13,085 bases of DNA, taken from NCBI GenBank assembly GCA_039805865.1, contig JBDLTI010000049.1, forward strand, positions 1 through 13,085, read 5' to 3'. Below, piece after piece: positions 5,645-12,981 of the stretch. The position numbers and the translations under genes are program-made. Each line of letters starts with the position of its first letter. Position 1 is the first letter of the stretch. This DNA is from Fluviibacter sp039805865 (GTDB taxonomy: Bacteria > Pseudomonadota > Gammaproteobacteria > Burkholderiales > Rhodocyclaceae). Under the pieces are notes generated by a model. It was given only the letters and a program-made list of their open reading frames with translations, had not been told where the DNA came from and did not search any database.

Positions 5645-8224
5645 TTAAGCCTTGGCTTCGGTGACGCGTTTCTGGATGTGGGCGAGCGCTTCTTCCACCT
5701 GATCCACCAGAATCAGACAGATATCGCCCGGCTCCAGTTTAGAGAGCGCCTGATCAATGGCTAGGAACTCGCCTTTGATCTCGTCGATTTCTTTCACCTG
5801 ATGCGCTTCATCCAGACCTTCGCGGAGTAGTTTGACCACTTCACCTTCGCTACGTCCACGCTGACAGGCATCTTCGTAAAGAACCACGTAGTCAAAAACG
5901 TTGCCTAGAATGCGCGTCTGACGACGAATGTCATCATCACGACGGTCACCAGCGCCACTGATAACAACAGAACGGCGCTTGCCTGGCATTTCGTGAATGG
6001 TATCGGCAAGCGCACGAATCGCATCCGGGTTGTGGCCATAATCTGCAATGAGTGTTGCGCCTTTATAATCAAAGCGGTTGAAGCGGCCTGGTACGGTGTC
6101 AGCATCACTCATAAAGGTTGCCAGACCCGAAACGATGTATTCCCATGGGATACCCAGCGCCCAGGCGGCACCGACAGCCGCCATCACGTTTTCTACCTGA
6201 AAGCCGATCTGACCGCCATCGGTGAGCGGAATGTCCTTGAGCGGCATGCGGAACATGGCCTTGCCCTGAGCGGCGATAATCTCGCCGTCTTCGCGGTAGA
6301 TCACGCGGTGTCCCTGGGCGCGATGCTTCGCCATCACCGGATGCGCTGAGCTTTGGGCGGCAAAGAAGGTGACATTGCCCGTGCAATAGCGCGCCATGCG
6401 TGCTACGAGTGGGTCAGCCGCATTGAGTACGGCAGTGCCTTCTGCAGAAACGTTTTGCACGATCACGCGTTTCACCGCGGCTAGTTCGGCGGCGGTGTTG
6501 ATGAAGTTCATACCCAGGTGGTCGCCTTCACCAATGTTGGTGATCACAGCCACATCGCAGCGATCAAAGCCCAGGCCTTCGCGTAGCACACCACCGCGGG
6601 CAGTTTCCAGTACGGCAGCATCGACATCGGGGTGGCCGAGTACATTGCGTGCACTGCGTGGGCCGCTGCAATCGCCGGTATCGATTAATCGGCCGTTGGC
6701 GTAGACGCCATCCGTCGTGGTCATCCCAATGCGTTTGCCCGTCTGGGCGATCAGATGCGCCGCCAGACGGATGGTCGTGGTTTTACCGTTGGTGCCTGAA
6801 ACGGCAACCACCGGGATACGACCATTTTCACCGGGACCGAACATCTGGCGAATAATGGCTTCACCCACCGGTCGGCCCTTGCCGTAAGACGGGCTGAGGT
6901 GCATCCGTAAACCCGGAGCGGCATTCACTTCAACAATACCGCCGCCTTGTTCTTGCAAAGAACGGTAGACGCTGTCGCACACCACATCCACCCCACAGAT
7001 ATCCAGACCGACCATGTGGGCCGCGGCAACAGCACTCGCTGCCATGTCCGGGTGTACGTCGTCGGTCACATCGGTAGCCGTGCCGCCGGTGCTGAGGTTG
7101 GCATTCTTGCGCAGGTTGATGCGCACGCCACGTGGAGGCACCGATTCCGGTGTCATCTGTTGTTCTTCCAGCGTGGCGAGACCAATGGGATCCAGACGGA
7201 TTTTGCTCAACGAGGTGGCGTGACCATCGCCACGGAGGGGATCGCTATTGATCACATCGACCAGTTGGCGGATGGTGTGCTGGCCATCGCCAATCACATA
7301 GGGTGGATCACGACGGGCAGCGGCAACGAGTTCGTTACCCACCACCAGCAGACGGAAGTCGTGGCCAGGCAGAAAACGCTCGACAATCACTTCGTCGCTA
7401 ATCTTGTAGGCCACGTCAAAAGCAGCGGTGATCTGTTCTGGCGTTTGCAGGTTAACGGCAACCCCCTTGCCCTGGTTGCCATCACGTGGCTTAACGACCA
7501 CGGGGCCTTTGATCCATTCGGCCGCCGCCAGCGCATCTTCCAGCTTGGTAACCACGCGGCCTTGCGGCACCGGTACACCTGCGGAATAGAGTAGGGTTTT
7601 GGTGAGGTCTTTATCCTGTGCAATCGACTCGGCAATAGCGCTGGTATGGCTGGTTTCTGCGGCCTGAATGCGCTTCTGCTTGCTGCCCCAGCCGAATTGC
7701 ACCATGCTGCCTTCCGTCATGCGACGGAAGGGGATGTTGCGGGCGACAGCGGCGTTAACGATGGAGCCCGTGCTCGGCCCCAGGCGCAGGTCTTCGTCTA
7801 GTTCGTTTAATTCATGAAGCGCTGCGTCCAGATCGAACATGCGATCTTCGCGGGCGGCTTGGCATAAGCGCATGGCATGGTCGAACGCGAGCTTGCCCAC
7901 GGCTTCTTCGCTGTATTCCACGACCGTGATGTAGGTGCCTTTTTCCGGGGTTTGTACCGTACGGCTAAACGTAACCGGACAACCCGCAGCCGCTTGCAGC
8001 CCGAGGGCAACCACTTCCAGCGCATGCGCTAGCGTGAGTGGTTCGTTATGACCACCGGCAATGAGCGGGCCCATTTGAGGAAAGCGTGAACGTAAGCGGG
8101 TTTCGAAGCCGGCCAGATTGGTGATCTGGCATTCATCTTCTGTACAGTTGATCAGCGCCTCGATCATGGTGTGACGACCCCAGAGATTGGGGCCGCGGAG
8201 TGCGCGTAGACGGACGATTTCCAT
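5645..8224 (-). CDS. cphA: Cyanophycin synthetase CphA with complete ATP-grasp and Mur-ligase domains (859 aa)
   Basis: CphA makes cyanophycin by alternately adding Asp to the poly-Asp backbone and Arg to its side chain, using ATP, in cytoplasmic granules. There are three regions. The N domain is about 1-160. The ATP-grasp domain is about 161-465, with VVVKPRDGNQGKG (242-254), NLSTGGTATD (376-385) and EVNAAPG (432-438). The Mur-ligase domain is about 470-859, with P-loop SGTNGKTTT (476-484), ETARGG (540-545), GEGDHLG (565-571), YGHNPD (729-734) and SGAGDRRDD (756-764). All core catalytic motifs of the Asp- and Arg-adding domains look intact, and the length matches CphA1 proteins. The odd part is the N domain: where CphA1 proteins carry EGT..HI.EHV.LEL, this one reads EPLTLAHALEVVALGLQ (61-77), without the H/E pattern. 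It starts 3 bases after the cphA' stop (TAA-GCC-ATG), so translation is probably coupled. Confidence 0.94.
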   Translation of the reverse strand: MEIVRLRALRGPNLWGRHTMIEALINCTEDECQITNLAGFETRLRSRFPQMGPLIAGGHNEPLTLAHALEVVALGLQAAAGCPVTFSRTVQTPEKGTYITVVEYSEEAVGKLAFDHAMRLCQAAREDRMFDLDAALHELNELDEDLRLGPSTGSIVNAAVARNIPFRRMTEGSMVQFGWGSKQKRIQAAETSHTSAIAESIAQDKDLTKTLLYSAGVPVPQGRVVTKLEDALAAAEWIKGPVVVKPRDGNQGKGVAVNLQTPEQITAAFDVAYKISDEVIVERFLPGHDFRLLVVGNELVAAARRDPPYVIGDGQHTIRQLVDVINSDPLRGDGHATSLSKIRLDPIGLATLEEQQMTPESVPPRGVRINLRKNANLSTGGTATDVTDDVHPDMAASAVAAAHMVGLDICGVDVVCDSVYRSLQEQGGGIVEVNAAPGLRMHLSPSYGKGRPVGEAIIRQMFGPGENGRIPVVAVSGTNGKTTTIRLAAHLIAQTGKRIGMTTTDGVYANGRLIDTGDCSGPRSARNVLGHPDVDAAVLETARGGVLREGLGFDRCDVAVITNIGEGDHLGMNFINTAAELAAVKRVIVQNVSAEGTAVLNAADPLVARMARYCTGNVTFFAAQSSAHPVMAKHRAQGHRVIYREDGEIIAAQGKAMFRMPLKDIPLTDGGQIGFQVENVMAAVGAAWALGIPWEYIVSGLATFMSDADTVPGRFNRFDYKGATLIADYGHNPDAIRALADTIHEMPGKRRSVVISGAGDRRDDDIRRQTRILGNVFDYVVLYEDACQRGRSEGEVVKLLREGLDEAHQVKEIDEIKGEFLAIDQALSKLEPGDICLILVDQVEEALAHIQKRVTEAKA

Positions 8225-8227
8225 GGC

Positions 8228-10378
8228 TTATAGGTGACTGAAGGTTTGGATACCCGTGCTCATGATCTCGCGAGAGAGATTCATGGCAACGCCTACGGCA
8301 ACCGCAGCAAGAATGCTTTCGAGGGCATCGTTGCGAAGTTGTAGCAGGGGAATGCTATTGATCGCCATCAGCGGCTGCACATCGTTGCCGCGGGCGAGAA
8401 CGATCTGGCCATCCCGGCTGAAGATGGCACGACCATTGTTGGCGAGGTGTTCGGTCAGACAGGCGGCATCACCAAACCGGCTGAAGAAGATCACTTCACC
8501 ATCGCATAGCCGGGCCATGTCAGCCACTTCGGCATCGTCGGCATTAAGGATGCCGGTACCGCTTGGCAGCACCACATCGATCTGCGAACGCATCACCTTA
8601 AAGATGCCTTCGGCATCGTTGATGGCGCATTCCGGTACCGTGTCGGTGGGGTCCAGATTCGTCACCACGCCGATGGTGCATCGTTCATAGGGCAGGCCAT
8701 CGTTCAGGATGCCACGATTATCGTTCTCGATAATGGCGACATCGACCTGGCGGTTCAGCATCAGGCGGTGGCCGCTTTCCCAATCGGCACAGTGGCGATC
8801 ATCCAGCTGGCGCTGGTTGAAATACATGCCCTTGCTGCAGGCCAGACCCACGTTCATGCTGGTCAGTTGTAGCAGACTGGCGATCAGTTGCGCCACCAAC
8901 GTTTTGCCACGCGAACCGGCAATGCCGATGATCGGAAGGTTGAAATCTTCGCCGGGTGGGAACAGGTAATCTACGATGGCGTTGCCCACGGGGCGGGGCG
9001 TGCCAGCCGAGGGGCGCAGGTGCATCAACAGGCCAGGGCCGGCGTTCACTTCCACAATTGCGCCACGCTGTTCCGCCAGTGGCTTGGAAATGTCTTCAGC
9101 CACCAGATCAATACCCGCAACATCCAGACCCACCACACGAGCCGCCAGGGCAACCACGTGAGCCACTTCCGGGTGGACTTCATCGGTGACGTCTATCGAG
9201 ACATTGCCATTACGCTGGATCAGCACGTCATGGCCGGCGGCCGGTACGGATTGGGCATTCATGCCCTGGCGTTCCAGCTCCAGGCGAACGGCCGAATCGA
9301 TGCGCACAAAATTCAGCGTGTTTTCTTCAGCAGGGCCGCGGCTCGGGCTGCTGTTAATTTGTACTTCAATCAATTGTTCGATGGTCGATTGGCCATCGCC
9401 CTTCACGAACGCAAAGTCACCACGTGCTGCAGCAACCATTTTGCCGCCGACAACCAGCAGGCGGTGTTCGTTACCGGGGATAAAGCGTTCGACAATGACG
9501 CTGCTGCCTTCATCAACAGCGACCGAGAAGGCCGTACGGACTTCGGCTTCAGACATCAGATTGGTAAACACGCCGCGACCATGGTTGCCATCAGATGGTT
9601 TTACGACCACCGGCAGGCCAATGTCTTCGGCCGCTTCCCAGGCATCATCGGCAGTTTCTACGACCAAACCTTCAGGTACGGGCACACCGCAGGCCTTGAG
9701 CAGGCTCTTGGTCAGGTCTTTGTCGCGCGAAATGGTTTCGGCAATGGCGCTGGTCTGGTCAGTTTCCGCCGTCCAGATACGGCGTTGTTTGGAGCCGTAG
9801 CCTAGTTGCACCAGATTGTTTTCGGCCAGGCGCATGGTGGGGATCTTACGTTCCATGGCGGCGTTAACGATGCTGCCGGTGCTGGGGCCGAGCAGGCGAT
9901 CTTCGGCCAGATCTTTCAGTGCTTCAACCGCAGCAGCCACATCGAAGGGTTTGTCTTCAATGGCGGCCATAATCAGGTCACGACCAGTAGTGATCGCCAG
10001 ACGGGTCACTTCGTCGTGCAGGTTGTGCACGATCACTTTGTAAACGCTGCGGCGATCTGCTTCACGGGCGCGTCCAAAACCACCAGGTACGCCAGCCATG
10101 CTGAGCAGCTCGAGGGTCACGTGCTCCATGATGTGAGCCGGCCAGGTGCCTTCGTGCAGGCGTTTTACAAAACCGCCGTATTCCTCATAGCTGCAACGAT
10201 GCTCCATTAAACCGGGTAGCCAGGCCACTAGCCGTTCCGGCAGGCCGGGGATCTTGTCGGAAGGGAAGTCTTCCAGATCGCCGATATCCACCCAGGCTTC
10301 CAGAACCGGTACGTAGGTCCACATATTGGGACCGCGAATCGACTTGATGTCGATGATTTTTATGGTTTTATGACTCAT
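8228..10378 (-). CDS. cphA': Divergent, C-terminally shortened cyanophycin synthetase paralogue CphA' (716 aa)
   Basis: This is a paralogue of the downstream cphA product, similar along its length (SIRGPNMW, LGPSTGSIVNAA, GYGSKQRRI). The N domain keeps the canonical motif EGTWPAHIMEHVTLEL (76-91; H82, E85, H86, E90). The ATP-grasp domain (about 175-475) keeps VVVKPSDGNHGRG (257-269) and EVNAGPG (443-449), but the NLSTGG loop is missing: it reads RNGNVSIDVTDEVHPE (389-404). The Mur-like domain has an altered P-loop AGSRGKT (487-493), ENDNRG (551-556) in place of ETARGG and NLDPTDTVPE (574-583) in place of NIGEGDHLG. It stops at GIQTFSHL, exactly where the final Mur domain would begin. Arginine ligation is therefore unlikely. 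The architecture recalls cyanobacterial CphA2, and similar short paralogues occur beside cphA in betaproteobacteria. The start is firm, because an in-frame TAG directly precedes the ATG. No ribosome site is evident. Confidence 0.88.
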   Translation of the reverse strand: MSHKTIKIIDIKSIRGPNMWTYVPVLEAWVDIGDLEDFPSDKIPGLPERLVAWLPGLMEHRCSYEEYGGFVKRLHEGTWPAHIMEHVTLELLSMAGVPGGFGRAREADRRSVYKVIVHNLHDEVTRLAITTGRDLIMAAIEDKPFDVAAAVEALKDLAEDRLLGPSTGSIVNAAMERKIPTMRLAENNLVQLGYGSKQRRIWTAETDQTSAIAETISRDKDLTKSLLKACGVPVPEGLVVETADDAWEAAEDIGLPVVVKPSDGNHGRGVFTNLMSEAEVRTAFSVAVDEGSSVIVERFIPGNEHRLLVVGGKMVAAARGDFAFVKGDGQSTIEQLIEVQINSSPSRGPAEENTLNFVRIDSAVRLELERQGMNAQSVPAAGHDVLIQRNGNVSIDVTDEVHPEVAHVVALAARVVGLDVAGIDLVAEDISKPLAEQRGAIVEVNAGPGLLMHLRPSAGTPRPVGNAIVDYLFPPGEDFNLPIIGIAGSRGKTLVAQLIASLLQLTSMNVGLACSKGMYFNQRQLDDRHCADWESGHRLMLNRQVDVAIIENDNRGILNDGLPYERCTIGVVTNLDPTDTVPECAINDAEGIFKVMRSQIDVVLPSGTGILNADDAEVADMARLCDGEVIFFSRFGDAACLTEHLANNGRAIFSRDGQIVLARGNDVQPLMAINSIPLLQLRNDALESILAAVAVGVAMNLSREIMSTGIQTFSHL

Positions 10379-10400
10379 CTAGGCTACAGGAGTGTCAAGG

Positions 10401-10427
10401 TTCCGTCCGGAAAGACCCGGTTCGGGT
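10401..10427 (-). repeat. Two small tandem hairpins in the likely cphA' leader
   Basis: Reading toward cphA', the first stem is ACCCG-AAC-CGGGT (10427 to 10415) and the second is TTCCG-GA-CGGAA (10412 to 10401), separated by two bases. They end 22 bases before the ATG and fall within the transcript if the candidate -10 at 10476 is used. Neither is followed by a U-run, so they are not intrinsic terminators. They could affect message stability, or the sites could be protein targets. Confidence 0.35.
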
Positions 10428-10585
10428 AAAACAGCTGCAAATTGGGTTTGCGTTTGTCAGTTCTTATGCCATTGTAAACAGAATCTGGAGCCAATAACGC
10501 ACCAGAATCGGAACGGATGACTGTTCATTAGTTTTTATTGATAAAAGGCCTCGGCGTTGTCAGCCAAAGCCGTTGACCGTGCGTT

Positions 10586-10605
10586 AATCTGTCAGAATTC
10601 AGATT
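10586..10605. repeat. Inverted repeat AATCTG-N8-CAGATT
   Basis: The six-base arms at 10586-10591 and 10600-10605 are exact reverse complements around TCAGAATT. The 20-base span is typical of an operator for a dimeric regulator. It overlaps by two bases the stronger inverted repeat that follows, and lies about 45-60 bases upstream of the ABC transporter start. Confidence 0.4.
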
Positions 10606-10623
10606 TTCCGGATCACCGGAAAA
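10604..10623. repeat. Inverted repeat TTTTCCGG-ATCA-CCGGAAAA
   Basis: The eight-base arms at 10604-10611 and 10616-10623 are perfect, with a four-base loop, ending 24 bases before the annotated ABC transporter start. It is the strongest non-coding palindrome in this control region. The symmetric T-run/A-run flanks argue against a terminator. An operator, or a hairpin near the ribosome site, is more likely. Confidence 0.5.
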
Positions 10624-10647
10624 ACGCTCATAGTTAGACCATATCAA

Positions 10648-12981
10648 TTGAACTTACCCGCTCATTCCGCGCAGACTACGCGCGCTGCCCAAACTGCCCA
10701 TCGGGTGCCAGAGCTCTGGTTGCCGGCATTGCAGGCGCATCTGGCCAATAACGAAACCATTCTGGCCACAGTTGAAACCGATCTGGATGCCCAGCTGCAG
10801 TTTGCCCGAGGCCTGATTTGTTTGACGGATCAGGGGCTGTACGCGCTATCGCACACGGGTGAGTGGTCTCAATGGCCGCTGAATTTGCAATCTTCAGCGG
10901 CGCAGACATTAAAGCTCAGTGATCACGCCGGCATTGCCAGCCTGGATCTGCTGTCGCCGGAAGGCCGTCTGGCCTGCTGGCGCTTTACGCTGGCGCAGAA
11001 CCCATCGGCGTTGCGCCTGGTCCGCCAGCTGGATAGCTTGCGGGAGAAACGCCGGCTTGAGGCCGGTGAAGCGGTTGCCGAACCAGCGACCGCGGAAGAG
11101 GTGACGTTGTGCCCGAACTGCTGGCTTCCGTTACCGCCAGATCAGGATGAATGCCCAGCTTGCTATAGCGAGAATCTCACATCGCCTTCTACCTGGACGC
11201 TGCTACGCCTCTGGCGTTTTGCACGGCCCTATAATAAAGAACTGCTGATTGGTTTTGTGCTGACGCTGCTCGGTACCGCCGCCACGTTGGTGCCGCCGTA
11301 CCTGACCATGCCGCTGATGGATAAGGTGCTCATTCCCTTCCAGAACGGCAAACACATTCCCATTGGCCTTACGGTCATGCTCCTGAGCGGTCTGCTGGCC
11401 AGTGCGCTGGTGGCCTGGGGGCTTGGCTGGGCGAGGACTTATATTCTGGCCTTGGTCAGCGAACGCATTGGTGCCGATCTGCGGACGGCCACTTACGACC
11501 ATCTGCTCAAGCTCTCTTTAGAATACTTTGGCGGCAAGCGCACCGGTGACCTGATGGCACGTATCGGTAATGAATCAGACCGCATCTGCGTGTTCCTTTC
11601 GCTCTACGCCCTAGATTTCGCCACCGATGTGATCATGATCCTGATGACGGCAGCCATTCTGGTGTCGATTGATCCTTGGCTGGCGTTGGTCACCCTAGCG
11701 CCGTTGCCCATGATCATGTGGCTCATTCACATTGTGCGCGACAAACTGCGCTTTGGCTTTGAGAAGATCGACCGCATGTGGGCCGAAGTGACCAGCGTAC
11801 TGGCCGACACTATTCCCGGTATCCGCGTCGTTAAGGCATTTGCTCAGGAACAACGTGAGTCCAACCGCTTCCGTACGGCCAATGACCATAATCTGGCGAT
11901 TAACGACCGGGTGAACAAGGTCTGGAGTATGTTTACACCGACCGTGACGCTGCTCACGGAGATTGGCCTGCTCATTCTCTGGGCTTTCGGCATCTGGCAA
12001 GTGGCGCATCACCATATTACAGTTGGTGTGCTGGTCGCTTTCCTGGCCTATATCGGCCGCTTCTACACCCGCTTGGATTCGATGAGCCGTATCGTCTCTC
12101 ATACCCAGAAGGCCGCTACCGGCGCCAAGCGCATCTTCGATATTCTTGATCATGTATCGAGCGTGCCGGAGCCAATGAACCCGGTGCATATCGACAAGGT
12201 GACCGGTCGTATCGACATCAGCCGTGTGGGTTTCCGTTACGGCAACCGCGCGGTGCTGCGCGATGTCAGCCTCAACATCCAGCCTGGCGAAATGATCGGT
12301 CTCGTTGGTCATAGCGGCTCGGGCAAGAGCACGCTGGTCAACCTCATCTGCCGTTTCTACGATGCCTCCGAGGGCAGCATCAAGATCGATGGCACGGATA
12401 TCCGCTCGATTCCTGTATCCGAGTACCGCCAGCATATTGGCCTGGTGCTGCAAGAGCCTTTCCTGTTCTTTGGCACCATCGCTGAGAACATTGCCTACGG
12501 CAAACCGAATGCCACGCGTGAAGAGATTGTGGCCGCTGCTCGTGCCGCACATGCTCATGAATTCATTTTGCGTTTGCCACATGGTTACGATTCGGTGGTG
12601 GGTGAGCGTGGTCAGGCGCTGTCCGGTGGTGAGCGTCAGCGCATCTCCATTGCACGCGCACTGTTGATTAATCCGCAGATTCTGATTCTGGACGAAGCCA
12701 CCTCGTCGGTAGATAGCACCACCGAGAAGGAAATCCAGAAAGCCCTGGACAACCTGGTACAGGGTCGTACCACTATCGCCATTGCCCACCGCCTATCGAC
12801 GCTGCGTAAGGCGGATCGACTGATCGTGCTGGATCGCGGCCAGATCATTGAAGAAGGTTCACACGACGAACTGATGATCAAAGAGGGTACCTACCGCCGC
12901 ATGGTGGAAATACAGGCCCGTCAGGAAGCAGAAGACAAGGCTTCAGCCATGAGCGCCTTCGGAGTCAACCATGACGAATGA
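10648..12981 (+). CDS. Cyanophycin-associated ABC transporter with PH-like N-terminus and zinc ribbon (777 aa)
   Basis: This is a fused membrane/ATPase half-transporter of the exporter type. Residues 1-135 form a soluble beta-rich region (ILATVETDLDAQLQF, LICLTDQGLYAL, WRFTLA) that resembles a bacterial PH-like module by eye. A CxxC-X10-CxxC zinc ribbon follows (C155, C158, C169, C172). The membrane domain runs from about 195 to 480 with ABC type I exporter features, including FGGKRTGDLMARIGNESDRI (294-313) and IPGIRVVKAFAQE (389-401). The ATPase has Walker A GHSGSGKST (554-562), Q602, LSGGERQ (658-664), Walker B LILDEA (679-684) and H714, all intact. A family linked to cyanophycin genes with this layout is recognised, but the substrate is unknown to me. 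The start is uncertain: 10648 is TTG with no ribosome site, and GTG at 10705 (residue 20) is an alternative. No in-frame ATG occurs before the membrane domain. It overlaps the next gene by 11 bases. Confidence 0.88.
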   Translation: MNLPAHSAQTTRAAQTAHRVPELWLPALQAHLANNETILATVETDLDAQLQFARGLICLTDQGLYALSHTGEWSQWPLNLQSSAAQTLKLSDHAGIASLDLLSPEGRLACWRFTLAQNPSALRLVRQLDSLREKRRLEAGEAVAEPATAEEVTLCPNCWLPLPPDQDECPACYSENLTSPSTWTLLRLWRFARPYNKELLIGFVLTLLGTAATLVPPYLTMPLMDKVLIPFQNGKHIPIGLTVMLLSGLLASALVAWGLGWARTYILALVSERIGADLRTATYDHLLKLSLEYFGGKRTGDLMARIGNESDRICVFLSLYALDFATDVIMILMTAAILVSIDPWLALVTLAPLPMIMWLIHIVRDKLRFGFEKIDRMWAEVTSVLADTIPGIRVVKAFAQEQRESNRFRTANDHNLAINDRVNKVWSMFTPTVTLLTEIGLLILWAFGIWQVAHHHITVGVLVAFLAYIGRFYTRLDSMSRIVSHTQKAATGAKRIFDILDHVSSVPEPMNPVHIDKVTGRIDISRVGFRYGNRAVLRDVSLNIQPGEMIGLVGHSGSGKSTLVNLICRFYDASEGSIKIDGTDIRSIPVSEYRQHIGLVLQEPFLFFGTIAENIAYGKPNATREEIVAAARAAHAHEFILRLPHGYDSVVGERGQALSGGERQRISIARALLINPQILILDEATSSVDSTTEKEIQKALDNLVQGRTTIAIAHRLSTLRKADRLIVLDRGQIIEEGSHDELMIKEGTYRRMVEIQARQEAEDKASAMSAFGVNHDE
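12961..12964 (+). promoter_or_regulatory. Ribosome binding site for the DUF1854 gene
   Basis: GGAG lies six bases before the ATG at 12971, inside the 3' end of the ABC transporter gene. It is one of the few good Shine-Dalgarno sequences in the window and supports the choice of an overlapping start. Confidence 0.6.

Larger units (their letters stand above)
10379..10647. promoter_or_regulatory. Divergent control region between cphA'-cphA and the ABC transporter gene
   Basis: These 269 bases hold no gene I can support. On the minus strand, TACAAT (10476 to 10471) is a fair -10 for cphA' with a poor -35, and it would give a leader of roughly 85 bases containing two small hairpins. On the plus strand, TTGACC (10573-10578) resembles a -35, but no good -10 lies at normal spacing. 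Inverted repeats at 10401-10427, 10586-10605 and 10604-10623 are listed separately. The region must control both the polymer-making genes and the transporter pair, so shared regulation is plausible. Confidence 0.4.

Noticed and set aside
5628..5650. Direct repeat TTTAAGC at the cphA/methyltransferase convergence
   Set aside because: It is only seven bases and arises largely from the two stop codon contexts. It cannot form a hairpin terminator.
6947..7594. Open frame of 215 codons on the plus strand inside cphA
   Set aside because: It is antisense to conserved cphA coding sequence and looks like a reversed reading of it, not a gene.
8224..8230. Possibility that cphA' and cphA are one gene broken by a frameshift or stop
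   Set aside because: Each product has its own N domain, ATP-grasp domain and P-loop, so they are tandem paralogues, not two halves of one gene.
8888..9805. Open frame of 305 codons on the plus strand inside cphA'
   Set aside because: It is antisense to the conserved ATP-grasp region of cphA', with no recognisable domain or ribosome site.
10586..10605. ArgR-type box upstream of the ABC gene
   Set aside because: Only a half-site resemblance (AATTCA) is visible. The full TNTGAAT..ATTCANA pattern is absent, so I do not call it.
11695..12789. Long open frame (364 codons) on the minus strand inside the ABC transporter gene
   Set aside because: It is fully antisense to intact membrane and ATPase motifs, and its low-complexity, His/Asp/Asn-rich product resembles no family I know. 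It is a shadow of codon bias.
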